The translations under genes and the position numbers were made by a program. Below, in pieces: positions 21,430 to 33,304 of a stretch of 64,000 nt of DNA. Where the stretch lies: contig CM049307.1 of assembly GCA_026874595.1 (NCBI GenBank), forward strand, positions 26,884,362 through 26,948,361, given 5' to 3'. The first letter of the stretch is position 1, and each line of letters opens with the position of its first letter. The notes beneath the pieces are model-generated. The model was not told the origin of the DNA. It saw only the letters and a program-made list of their open reading frames with translations, and made no database searches. Source of the DNA: Sipunculus nudus (taxonomy: Eukaryota > Annelida > Sipuncula > Golfingiida > Sipunculidae).

Positions 21430-22104
21430 GGTTTACAAGTAAATAATGTTCGGTCAACTCTAAATCAATTTTTCAATCCCTGTTTTGGTTCATTTACTCT
21501 ACTACGTCACCTGCATGAGTTAAACATAAAACAACAAAAACCAGTTATTACGTGGTATTAGCAGTGGGCTTTATGTTTTAAACAGTTTAAACAAATGACT
21601 GTATGAGAGCTTCTGTCATATATATTCACCACGTCCGGCTGTCATGTTTCCATTATAATGTACTCGCTTTTAGAAGTATCAGTTTTATTTCATTTTACCC
21701 AGTTATCTTTCTATTGTGGCACTTTATTTAATACATATATACATTTTTATATTCAACAGATGTTATGCACGTTTCAATACCAGATCGAATCTTAATATGT
21801 ATGGGCAGAGTCAAATATGGTCCTACTGACATATTTATGATACATATGTATATGTTCAGTAATATGAATTGTTATATGTGTTACTCTGTATTTTTTTTTT
21901 ATAAATTTTGTTTTAAGCGCAGTGTGAGTCCTTGTCTCTTTAAACAGTTAAAGATGCTGACACTGTAGAATATTGCGTCTACGGAGTTGATACAGTCCGC
22001 TTTCAGCTAGAGAATAATTAATTAGGTTAGAGCCAAGCTTGTTTCCTGGTAGTTGCTTGACATCTGTGTGTGCGTATGTGTGTGAGGGTGTGTTTGTATA
22101 ACCG

Positions 22105-23740
22105 AACTTAAGAGGACAAGATATTGACTGCACATGAAACGCGAGAGGACTTTTTTAAAAAAACCTGGAAAAACTATGCTGGGGAAGTTTTTTGCAAGTG
22201 CTCAGAAAGAACGATTTGAAACAAAAATTTCAGACCTTGCCTTTGTATCGAACCTCATCGAGAAGGTGGTAGCTAAACAGCTCCTTGAGTATCTAGCTGC
22301 AAAAGAATTCTGTACAGAATATCAGACGGCATACAAAGCACCGAAACAGCGCTGCTGAGAGTGCAACATGACATATTAACCAGCATGGATAACCAACAGC
22401 TTGTTCTTTTGCTGCTTTTAGATCTCTCAGCAACGTTCGATACAACTGATCATCATATTATGCTGTTAAATCGACTGTCAAAGCGCTTCAGTGTTAAATT
22501 GGTTTCGTACCTATCTAACAGGTCGATCACAACGTGTTACCATCTACGAACAAGCTCACTATCCCAACCTTTGATTTATGGAGTGTATTTGGCCTGATTC
22601 TATTTACACTCTATACATCTCCTTTTGGTGAGTTCATACGTAAACATGGTATCAAATATCACTTATATGCTGATGATACGAAGCTTCATATTCAGTTCAA
22701 ACCATTCGGTCTTTCAGAAGAATCGGCATTCACAAAACTGCAAAAATGTGTACATGAATTTAAAACACGGATGCGCCATAACAAACTTAAACTTAATGAT
22801 GAAAAAATCTGAATTTTTTATCATCGGATCTAAACAGCAACTTACAAAACTCAAATCCAATCAGATTGTGATCGGGGAAACTACGGTATATCATGCTGTT
22901 ACCGCCAAGAACGTGGGTGTCATATTTGATAACAACATTAATATGACACCTCATATCAACAATATTTGTCGATCAGCCTTCTTCCAATTTGTGAACATTT
23001 ATGATATTTGAAAATACCTGACTAAACCCGACACAGAGGCTATAGTTTACACATTCATCTCGTCCATGATTAATTACTGTAACAGGCTACTATATCGGTT
23101 ACTTACTATTCATATTTAAAAACGTCAACGTGTCCTGAATGTCGCTGCCAGGCTTGTACTTTGGATGAAGAAGTATGAACTTAATACACCTGCACTTGTT
23201 CAGCTACATTGGTTACGGATACAGTATAGAGTTATGTTTAAGCTTTTGCTGCTCACTTATTGTCATTGCATGGTTTTATTTGGCTTCACATTATCTGTCT
23301 GAACTGTTGAATATTCAGACACCTGTACGATCACTTAGATCATCATCTTCCACAAGATTATTCATGCCACGATCATGGCTAATGACCCTTGGTGATCGCG
23401 CTTTTGCAGTTGCCGCTCCAAAACGGTGGAATTCTATTCCTGAAGATATTCGCTCGGCTTATAGCATCTCAGTATTTAAAAAGAACCTTAAAACTTACCT
23501 TTATAGAGAAGCATTCTTTTAAAGTTAACTTGGTTGGATATTCTCTTTTGCTTTCTTTCGCTTCTAAACTTGTTTCCACAGTGGTTACTTGGTATTTACA
23601 TGTTATTTAGTATTTTAACTCGTGATATATCTCTGATATAACAGTTTTAGTCTATCATAATCCATTAGAGTACAACAGTATTGTAATGCGCATGTGAGAA
23701 GGTGTACCTGGTATGAGCGCAATATAAACTATTATTATTA

Positions 23741-23782
<42 letters not shown>

Positions 23783-23785
23783 CCT
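22105..23785 (+). mobile_element. Decayed CR1/L2-like LINE, 3' part
   Basis: Successive frames in three phases give reverse transcriptase pieces: LAFVSNLIEKVVAKQLL, LLLLLDLSATFDTTDHH, LWSVFGLILFTLYTSP, HLYADDTKLH with the polymerase YADD, and further down DRAFAVAAPKRWNSIPEDIR and NLKTYLYREAFF, the usual C-terminus of this clade. It ends with GCGCAATATAAACTATT and an ATT repeat (23727-23780), a typical 3' tail. Several stops and shifts: inactive and 5'-truncated. Absent from copy B, so inserted after the duplication. Confidence 0.88.
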
Positions 23786-24097
23786 TCTGATCTGTCAAGA
23801 AATACCGTGAGCAGCTTAGTTCTAAAGTTTTTAATAAACACAAAACGTTTTACATGATTAAAATTATTAATCTTTCCATCCAGTGTAAATTATATGAAAA
23901 TATATGTTTAGCGTTTGTATATTGTACTCTGCACTTATTGTTTCGAGAGAGCATGTTACATCATTATATTGTTTCATTATTCATTAATTTCTTTCTAATC
24001 GTATCGCTCTTCTCTTGTTTCATTTTGGTGAAGATTATGAGTTTACATAGAATTACAACATTAATCTAAACATATTATATCTTAACATACTTTATGT

Positions 24098-24440
24098 TGT
24101 TACGAAGACAAATTGTTAAGGGGGAAATACTGGGCCGATCCGTGTGTCGAACCCATGTCGGTGGCGCATAAGTCCGGCGTTCCAACCGCTTAGCTAAAAA
24201 AGCAAGCTTCACTTGCGAGACAGTTCGGTCCGCTTTTATGTGCTCTCCGTAACACCCCCTCTTAAGAGCGTTCTGCCATCAGAACAAGACTTATTATCCC
24301 AGGAGTCACACTTTGGTTAGCTTATTCCCTGGGCCACAAAGTTTACCGTACTCCCGGACGAGCCCCCATTTTGTTACGAAATTACAAATTGTTAAGGGGA
24401 AAATACTGGGCCGATACGCTTTTATGTGCACCCCGTAACA
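24098..24440 (+). mobile_element. Miniature LTR-like element (TRIM) with tRNA-like insert
   Basis: Starts TGTTACGAA and ends CGTAACA, flanked by ATGT on both sides (24094-24097, 24441-24444). The left terminal repeat is 24098-24254 and the right 24372-24440. They share TGTTACGAA, AAATTGTTAAGG, TACTGGGCCGAT and GCTTTTATGTGC. The left one has about 90 extra bases. On the minus strand these contain a box A (TAGCTAAGCGG) and box B (GGTTCGACAC). The interior is about 117 bp without coding capacity. Absent from copy B. Confidence 0.7.
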
Positions 24441-24944
24441 ATGTAGTTTTACTTGTACCGTGATGTCTTATATAATGTTGTGTTTATATATATCTACAGT
24501 AAACCATGTACATTAGCCTGACTGGCAACCTTTGTAATCCTGTTATAAATAAATATGTTTAAACCAATTGTCCTTGATATGCTCATTAGGAGGACACGAA
24601 GACATGACAGAAAGTTAACGTCCTCGCAGGTTGTATTCGCAAGTTGTGCGCTAAGTCAACGTATCGTTCTCACGTTTAACCAGCCTGTTTCTTTAAAAAA
24701 AAAGTGTGCGATGATAGATGCGTCTTATATTGTTTGTTTTTTTTTTATCTCAGTAGCACTTCTTCCTCACTGCAACGGAACTTCTGGTTCTCGGGTGTGC
24801 GCTGTAAAAGCTAGGTCCTCGCGGGTATGTTTATCCGCGTATGTGTGTGTGTGAGGGTATGTGTGAGAGAGAGAAGGGAGAGGGAAAGAGATGAAGTCAG
24901 TTTGTAATTGCTTGCTGGAAATCTTCGACTTCGGCAAGTATGTT

Positions 24945-25600
24945 GGTTCCGTATGTTTGTCTGTCTGTCTGTCTGTTTGTCTGTGGTCCTTCAACAGGCC
25001 ACAATTTTCCAGCAATCGCTTTCAATCTTACACAGTTGGTAGACAATCAAAAGTCCTAGAAGCCCATGGTTTTTCTCAATATAGGTCAAAAGTCAAGGTC
25101 ATCGAAAAAACCTCAAAATCGCTGCATTTTAAACACTACTCCGTATCTTTTTTTACATATATCCAAAACTATAAAGATTACTTTAAAAAATTGAAGCTCA
25201 GTTTATTCCTCTACACCTTTTCCATCAGACAGTTTAGTCACTTGTTATCTCCGATGTGTCATATTGTCAGTATGTCTGTCTGTTTGTAAGTTGACCTCAA
25301 ATTTGCCTTTCTTTTTCTTGCGCGTGACATGTAGCATTCTTCAAGCCACATTTTCGAAGGAATCACTGTTTGATTTAAACATATAGCAAATGGGAGAGCT
25401 TTCTTGAAGTCGTATGTGTATTAATCAAATAGGTCAAAACATACCAGTATCTTAATTCCTCATAACTTTGTCAATATTGGTCTTATCTTCACACACAATG
25501 CCTCATTTTCATCCTTTCTCGTTGCTCATTCATTTGACTAATTATACGTCATTTCCGGCAAGTGCTAGATCTCTGGTAGTCTAGTTTAAATATATTGCGT
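24945..25600. repeat. Copy A-specific insertion with (TGTC)n
   Basis: (TGTC)n at 24955-24982 followed by about 600 bp with no match in copy B, where the flanks are joined near 54450. The open frames here do not look like protein. Confidence 0.45.
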
Positions 25601-25893
25601 TTTTAATACATACAGTTACTAGTTTAGAAGATAACTGCGTAAGTTGTGATTAAATAGTGAGAGTTTTTGTTGTTTTTTTTTTTTTTACTGGTACGTCACG
25701 AAACCCAGCCAGCTCAGTTACAATTAAAAAGAAAACTTTACTTAGACTGGCTCAGTGGCAGAGCTCAGAGGACTCGATTACTCGATTGCTAAAAGCACCA
25801 TAAAGACTTGCCTCTGCTGTAAAGAAACATGTATGACAGGTACTGCCACTTGCCGACAAATTATAAAACTATTTCTCCGAACGACCAAGTGCA

Positions 25894-26250
25894 TCGGACT
25901 GCCAGAATCCAGACTTTTCGACAGCCAGCGCCACCAATCACCGCCTCGCAGAACTAAGGGCATTTTTCAAGTGCAACCTCATCGCAGGGTAAAGGTCTAT
26001 TGTATATAATGAATAAAACCTGTGGTAGTGCCGGACTTAAGCATGTTTGACCTGACATTTGACCCAGTCACCGTCTCACTACATATAGCTTTTTAGCGTC
26101 TGTTTGGCTCATTTCAAATATATTATACTTAATCATATTTCAAATGTCTTTTTTAAATTAATTATAAGGTGTTAAAAGATAAAGTATTATGATTCCAGTT
26201 TAAGTTAATTCTAAACTAGGTTAAAATATAATTTTAATAGTAAGAATATT
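25894..26250 (+). repeat. Local duplication, unit X (uninterrupted)
   Basis: Matches 26549-26797 plus 29473-29560: shared parts include CGGACTGCCAGA, GTCCAGACTTTTCGACAGCC, GCAGGGTAAAGGTCTATTGT and TATTATGATTCCAGTTTAAG. Unit Y is split by the element E1, so X serves as its empty site. Confidence 0.85.
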
Positions 26251-26797
26251 ACTGAATTCTTGATAAAAACCCATTTAATGAGTATCTGAAGAGGTTTGAA
26301 ACTTCAAAAATTGAATTTCTCAGCCAAAAAAACATATCAATAGAGTATTTGCAATGTTTTCTAGGGACATTATAACTAAAGTTATTGACATTTTCTAATC
26401 TGATCTTGGCCGCCATCTTGGATTTTGGTCAAGATAATTTTTTTCAGCTTGGCCCTATATCTGAAATTCATCAAATACTTTCGCCAACTTTCATGCTTCT
26501 TTCATTTTTTGCACAATTCTTCCAAATATGGGAGCTTAACCGCTGGACTAATCGGACTGCCAGAGTCCAGACTTTTCGACAGCCAGCGCAACCAATCACC
26601 GCCTTGCAGAACTAAACGCCTTTTTCCAGTGCAACCTCTCCGCAGGGTAAAGGTCTATTGTGTATAATGAATATACCCTGCTGGCAGGGACGGACTTTGA
26701 CATTTGACCCAGTCACCATCTCACTATATATAGCTTTTTAGCGTCTGTTTGACTCATTTCAAATAAATAAACTTAATCATATTTCAAATGTCTTTTT

Positions 26798-29472
26798 AGT
26801 TCACTCTGTGAACTTATGCCATGGCGCAGCGTCCGCCGTCCACCGTCCACTGTCCACTGTCAACTGTCCACCGTCCACCGTCTGTTACCAAATATCTCAA
26901 CAGCCAAAGCAGCTACCTTCATGAAACTTTGCAGAATTACTGATCATGGGATGGACATGCAAAAATGAGCTTTTGGTGGCGCCACCTATGTTGACCTACT
27001 TTCTGCGGGATGAAATGGTCTTTTCGACTTCTTTCAAGATAAGTCATAAAGTATTAATATTTTGGCCTTCATATCATAGTCAACAGTTCCTTAGAGGAAG
27101 GGGAATAATTTGAGTATAAATTCAGTCAAGTCATATTCAAGATGGCGTCTCTACGGAACTTCAAATTCTGTCGATCGCAAAATATGACAGCTTGATTTTT
27201 TTCTATGTATACATAATGTATTGTCTTTTACCAAATATCTTTGGAACTGCTGCAGCCTTCAGTTTCAAATTTCACAGGAATATTAATCATGTGACTGCTA
27301 AATGATTTTGACCTCCAGGTGGCGCCACCTGTGTTGACCTACTTTCTGTGGGGAATAAATGGTCTTTTCCACTTCTTCCAAGATAAGTCACAAAGTATTG
27401 AAATTTTGGCCTTCATATCATAGCCAACAGTTCCTTAGAGGAAGGGGAATAATTTGAGTATAAATTCAGTCAAGTCATTTTCAAGATGGCGTCTCTACAT
27501 AACTTCAGATTCTGTCAGTTGCAAAATATGACAGCTTGATGTGTTTCTATACATGATGTATTGTCTGTTAGCAAATATCTTAGAAACTGCTGCAGCCTTC
27601 AGTTTCAAATTTCACAGCATTATTGATCATGTAACTGCCAGATGATTTTGACCTCCAGGTGGCGCCACCTGTGTTGACCTACTTTCCGCAGGAAAAAATG
27701 GTCTTTTCCATTTCTTCCAAGATAAGTCACAAAGTATTGAAATTTTGGCCTTCATATCATAGCCAACAGTTCCTTAGAGGAAGGGGAATAATTTGAGTAT
27801 AAATTCAGTCAAGTCATTTTTAAGATGGCGTCTCTACAGAACTTCAAATTGTGTGGGTTGCAAAATTTAGCAACTGTTTGTGTTTCCATACAGGATGTAT
27901 TGTCTGTTACCAAATATTTTCGGAACTGCTGCAGCCTTCAGTTTCACATTTCACAAGAATATTGATCATGTGACTGCCAGATGATTTTGACCTCAAGGTG
28001 GCGCCAGCTGTGTTGACCTACTTTCTGTGGGACAAAATGTTCCATTCCACTTCTTTCAAGATAAGTCATAGAGTAATAATATTTTGGCCTTCATATTATA
28101 GTCAACAGTTCCTTAGAGGAAGTGGAATAATTTTAGTATAAATTCAGTCAATTCATTTTCAAGATGGCGTCTCAATGGAACTGTGTCGATTGCAAAATTT
28201 GACAGCTTGATGTGTTTCTATACATGATGTATTGTCTATTACTAACTTTCTTAGGAACTGCATCAAGTTACTGCTAAATAATTTGACCTGCAGGTGGCGC
28301 CACCTGTGTTTACCTGTGTTTTCTACAGGTTGTAATGGTCTTTTCTGCTTTTTCCAAGATATGTCATAAAGTATAAATACTTTGGCTTTTATATCATAGT
28401 CAACAGTTCCTTAGAGGAAGAGGAATAATTTGAGTATAAATTCAGTCAAGTGATTCAAGATGGCATATCTACGGAACTTGATGTGTTTCTATACATGATG
28501 TATTGTCTGTTACCAAATATCTTAGGAACTGCTGCAGCCTTCAGTTTCAAATTTCACAGGAATATTGATCATGTGACTGCTCAATGATTTTGACCTCCAG
28601 GTGGTGCCACCTGTTTAGCTACTTTCAGCAGGCTGTAATGGTGTTTTCTGCTTTTATCCAAAATATGTCATTAAGTATTTATTTGTTATAATCCTCAAAA
28701 ACAGAGTCTCCTCTAGGACCCTTGGACTGATCTTTCCAAAACCTGGCATACTTGTTCCCTCACCTATGTAGTTGTAGGTAACAATGATGGAGAACCTTTC
28801 TGTGCAGTACAAACCTGGGTTTCTTTTATATAACAACCCTCAATCTCAGGAGTGGTTCAACATATTTAGCTGAAATTTTGCATATTCATAGATCTTGGAC
28901 ACCTCAGACTTACACTCAAGACTGATGATGCCATCTGCAATCGTTTTCCCATGGCATCCCTGGTACATTTGCTGTGGATGAAAATTGCTCATATCTCAGA
29001 AGTGGTTCAATGTATTGATCTGAAATTTGTCATGTCTATCCACCAGACAGGTGGCGCCACCTACAATACTTTTTGCGGAGTGTCCAACTTTGCATTTGCC
29101 ATCTGATCGTCTTAGTGTTTGTTCAGTGTATTGGGTTGAAATTGTGCATGTCCATAGATCTTCGTCACCTCAATCTCGTAAACAAGACTGGTGGCGCCAT
29201 CTGCAATAATTTTCCTGTGGTGTCCATTCATACATTTGCTTTTGGTGAAAATTGCTCATATCTCAGGAGTATTGGTCTGAAATTTGGCATGTGCAGTCAT
29301 CTTGGAAAGTTTTCTCATAAACCATATAGGTGACGCCACCTACCTTGTGCAATAGGACAATGTCTACTTGGAAAGGAATGAATGGTATTTTCACATTCAT
29401 TTATTTTTTAATCACTTGCCAAATTGCACAGTAATTCACAGAGTGAACATTAGACCCCTGGGTCTCTTGTTC
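26798..29472 (+). mobile_element. Helentron-like nonautonomous element E1
   Basis: Inserted in unit Y of the local duplication; unit X gives the empty site (CTTTTT/AAATT). The 5' end is AGTTCACTCTGTGAAC. An inverted copy of it (TTCACAGAGTGAAC, 29435-29448) lies before the 3' hairpin AGACCCCTGGGTCT (29452-29465) and the end CTTGTTC. After the 5' end comes a (CCGTCCA)n tract (26838-26878), then a tandem core. Asymmetric terminal inverted repeats, a 3' hairpin and a tandem core are the marks of Helentron-associated elements. Confidence 0.75.
26881..28680 (+). repeat. ~338-bp tandem core of E1, six units
   Basis: Units start with TGTCTGTTACCAAATATCTT near 26881, 27223, 27563, 27900, 28231 (shortened) and 28503. 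Each has CTGCTGCAGCCTTCAGTTTC, GGTGGCGCCACCT, CAACAGTTCCTTAGAGGAAG and AAGATGGCGTCTC. No protein frame runs through them. Confidence 0.9.
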
Positions 29473-31039
29473 AATTTATTATTAGTTGTTAGAAGATAAG
29501 GTATTATGATTCCAGTTTAAGTTAATTCTAAACTAGGTTAGGACATAATTTTAATAGTAAACTCAGCAATATAACCAAAATCTTTCATTCTATTTATTAA
29601 TGTATATCATCTGTGGTATATAAATATTATTATTATGTGAACAGTTGGGGGGGGGGGTGATTACATTGACCACCCCCCCCCCCCCTCCCCCCCCCATATT
29701 GACGCCCCTGAATGAAGCAGTTATAAAGAAATTCAAGGGCATTTTCAGTTATATGACATAAAACCTTTGGTATATATCTCCCGAAAAGACCCTACATGCT
29801 ACTGCATTTTACCCATGTATGCATTCCGGAAAATACTCCCAGCATATGACGTAACGTTAAGATTACGCAAGGAACGTTTTGTACAGAAGATGAAACGCGC
29901 GTGAATGTCACTTGTGGGAGCACGCAGGTCTGCATGCAAGGATTTTCATGAATTTCATTTTTGAAAAAGTACATTGTGCTTGCGCACAAACACATGCTCC
30001 TAAGTTTACAGAATGTTGGCATACAGAACACAAATACATACATATATTTGAAACATGATGAGAAACACCCACTGATCAGAGATGAAACTGTGATTTAGTT
30101 TTATCCAGCTTTCGTTTAGTAGGACACAGGAAATAAAAAAAGCCTATCTCTTTCTAAATCTAACAAAAGTCTGGAATTAGTTAAGGTTGTCCAGGGAGAT
30201 GACTATAAGAGGTGAGTAGGGGCTGATCCAGTGGCTATCTTCGTACTGAAGTAGGAGAGATATCAGAAGAACAGAAGTTTTTTTACTCTTCAAACGCGTA
30301 ATATCAGAACTTATCAGAACTCTATACTCTATTCCACTACAACTGTCCATCTGTGTTTTTTTTTCCATGGTCTTTTTAATGCAATGCAGTAAAGCTTTCC
30401 TTTATTCACCTCAGAGGCAAGTCATACGAATGTGGTGATTATCTAAGGGCAAAATAATACTCTCCCATGTATGGATTCCGTATGATTAATTCAGAAAGAA
30501 ATGTGACAGAACAAACGTTCTTGCGACATATCAGGGATGACCTTAGCTGACGATCTTAAACTGTATCCAATTGATGATTCGTAGTGATGACGTCACAGTG
30601 GTATTTTTACTTCACACTTTCATTACGTTACACATATACTTCCCTCCCGCATTACATGAATAAACAGATAAGACCAATTGAACTGACACCATCGCTTTTG
30701 CAGCTCTTTCTAAACAGTTCAACACCGTCCTGGCGTCCCAAAGTTAATATGTATATTTCTTACTTATTTAAACCATTATAAATCGCAACATTACCTCCTT
30801 TAATAACAGCTAATTTTTAGTGGCGAACAAAATAAATTTAAAAGAAATATTGCCAAGAATTAGGTGGACAGGGGTATTGGAACAGAGTATACTTAAAGAA
30901 TTGTTAGGGCAGACAAAGCAGACATGAATATATCAGACACAAATACCACAGAGAAAAATACCACATGAAATCACAAGTCACATTTAAACATTTTCCGCAA
31001 AATTTATGTTGTACTTTGAGTTGTTTTCTTCAAGATATA
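29473..31039. other. Spacer between the two duplication copies
   Basis: Starts with the right part of unit Y. A G/C homopolymer cluster lies at 29646-29695. No gene, RNA or transposon ends recognised in the rest. Confidence 0.5.
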
Positions 31040-31690
31040 TCGAGCAAAACCATGTTCAATAGAGAAATGTGGGCTTCCTTGGAAGTAGAAGCAAATATTT
31101 TATTAAATGAAGATTGGTCGATTTTACTTTGGTGTAAAACACTTTAAAATGGCATCAGGGTATAATTCTGTTTTATTAAAAGTGGAAGGGGTTACAGAAG
31201 TTGATCCAGGGTTGGTCTAGGATGTCCGTACCCCCCCCCCCCCCCCCCCATCCCATTTTCCAGCCGCCGCAACCTTTTTAATGATTTCAGACCATTTATT
31301 TTACAGTATTTAGGACACAGTTTGACCTCTCTCAGAACTTTGGTGTGGGCCTTCACAGGGCATGTCATTGAGATGATTCAACTATATTTTCCCATACCAT
31401 ACACGCTCTTGTACTTTTATTTCAAATTCCTCGCGTTAGATTTATTGCCCAATAAAAGTACAATATGCTATTCATCATACAAGGGGAAAAAAAATCTACC
31501 GCATACCATAACTGTTTCTGAGCCGTATTTAGTTCATGTTCATAGGGTCGCTCGTTACATCTATCCTATAATTAAGATGTCTCACTGAAACCTTTTTCGC
31601 ACTTTAGAGTAAACGGGTCTCTCATGACAGAGTACCTCCCCGGATATAAAAACGTAGAAAGTTTCACAACAGAGGGAAGAATCCATTCGA

Positions 31691-33304
31691 GTCATTTTCA
31701 GACAGAATAGATGAATTGGCCTGTATATAATGACATAGGCTTTCTTACAAGCAAAGGACAAAAGAAAATATTAAAGAAAATATTAATTCAGTGTAGCATG
31801 TCCGGTATAACCTATTGCACCTGTTAAACATATCTCACATGATCACATTACAGTTACATTTATTTAACGATACAGGCCAGAAGTAGCCTATCATGGTCGC
31901 CGATCAAAGTTTTTGACATTGAATATAATCACGTGTTTCAAGGGACACTTTGTATACCGGTCTTTCATGCTGTTATTTCATGAGCAAGTTTCATCCTTGA
32001 GAGACAAGTCAGATTTAAGACTCTCGGCTCTGTCAAATACAACTATAACAGACTACAACATGTTGAACCCGCAAAGATTCTGAATGAACCCGGCACCTGC
32101 GGAATTAATCCAGGTATGAAATCCTTTACACCGATTTTAAAGAAACTTGCGGTGTGCTGGTGTCTCCATATCCCATCGTGCCACGCGCGCAATCGACCAT
32201 AACGCCTTGACTGCGAAAGCGATCATATCCCAGTGACCTGCTTACCCCGTCAGGCGTCGCCATGGAATTCCTTCTTACATGTATGATACCCGTATGGTAA
32301 GTGATATATGTTTGTCCATAGACAAAAATCACATAAATCTTTAACTGTGTTTCAAAACTTTAAAAATTAGATTAATCAAGTACGAAAAGGAAGTAGTACA
32401 AACTTTATCGACCGGGATGTAACGGGGCTTTGTATTTTTGTACAAACATTCATCAGGGACCGGATAAAAAATAGCTAGAACCCAGGTGAAAATGAAAATT
32501 CTAAATTTATTTTCCTTGGACAATTAAAGTTACTCTTGTAATTTCCCATACTCATTCAATCAACTCATCTTATTATATAGTTTTAATATTGCCTCTTTCA
32601 GTCCAGAATAAATTTGTTACATTGTGTGGAGACAGACCTTAGTATCCAAGTGTGGTAATTCATTCTTTATATTCGTTCGCTGGATCTTTTATATAGGTCG
32701 TATTGAGATTACTATTATAATCAGTTATTTGCCAAAGATTCCTTCATGGATTTTTCTAAATGTCCAGATATATGTGAGATGAACGGAGGTATAAAATTTC
32801 AGTGATCGAACACTTCGAAAGGTGTATTTTTTTTAAAGCGCTTGCAACTATTAAATATATTATTCTTGTACAAACTGTACAATCTGCGACAGTATTCGAC
32901 AGTAAACAATATTAAGTTTAATAGTGTATGTGATATATATTGAAAACTAAAACAATATCCTAAACCCATCTTTTGAAAAGTGTTAGCTGGAATTTCAAAC
33001 ATTTATAACTTTATTTTTCACAAGTTTATTTAAAGGTCAGTTTTCAGCCCCACGTTTTCCTCAAAAGCATAATGAAACTGCTTCGGTCTGACCATAAGAT
33101 ATACCAATATTCACATGAAATTCGTGCATTTATCTGGGTCTCTAAATGAAGTATAGAAGTAGAAAGTCGCCGGACTGGCCTTTCATAGAATAACTAGTTA
33201 ATTACATTTCTAATTAAGCTGATCGCGCCTCATATATTATACATTTTGATCTTATTAAGACACTGGCGTCAGACGATACTTTACTACCTAGTAGTTTGGA
33301 AGAA
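31691..33304. other. 5' block of copy B without genes
   Basis: Collinear with 6340-7950 of copy A. Open frames on the minus strand near 32126-32332 are shared with 6740-6970 but hold differences typical of noncoding drift. Confidence 0.45.

Noticed and set aside
22134-23522. Intact reverse transcriptase gene
   Set aside because: The pieces lie in different frames with stops between them, so it is a dead LINE copy.
24767-25289. Overlapping frames on both strands near the (TGTC)n tract
   Set aside because: Low-complexity DNA with no conserved motif and absent from copy B.
32126-32332. Minus-strand frame shared with 6740-6970 (MATxDGxSRSLGYxxF)
   Set aside because: Shared because the two blocks are duplicates; changes fall on all codon positions and the ends differ, so no sign of coding constraint.
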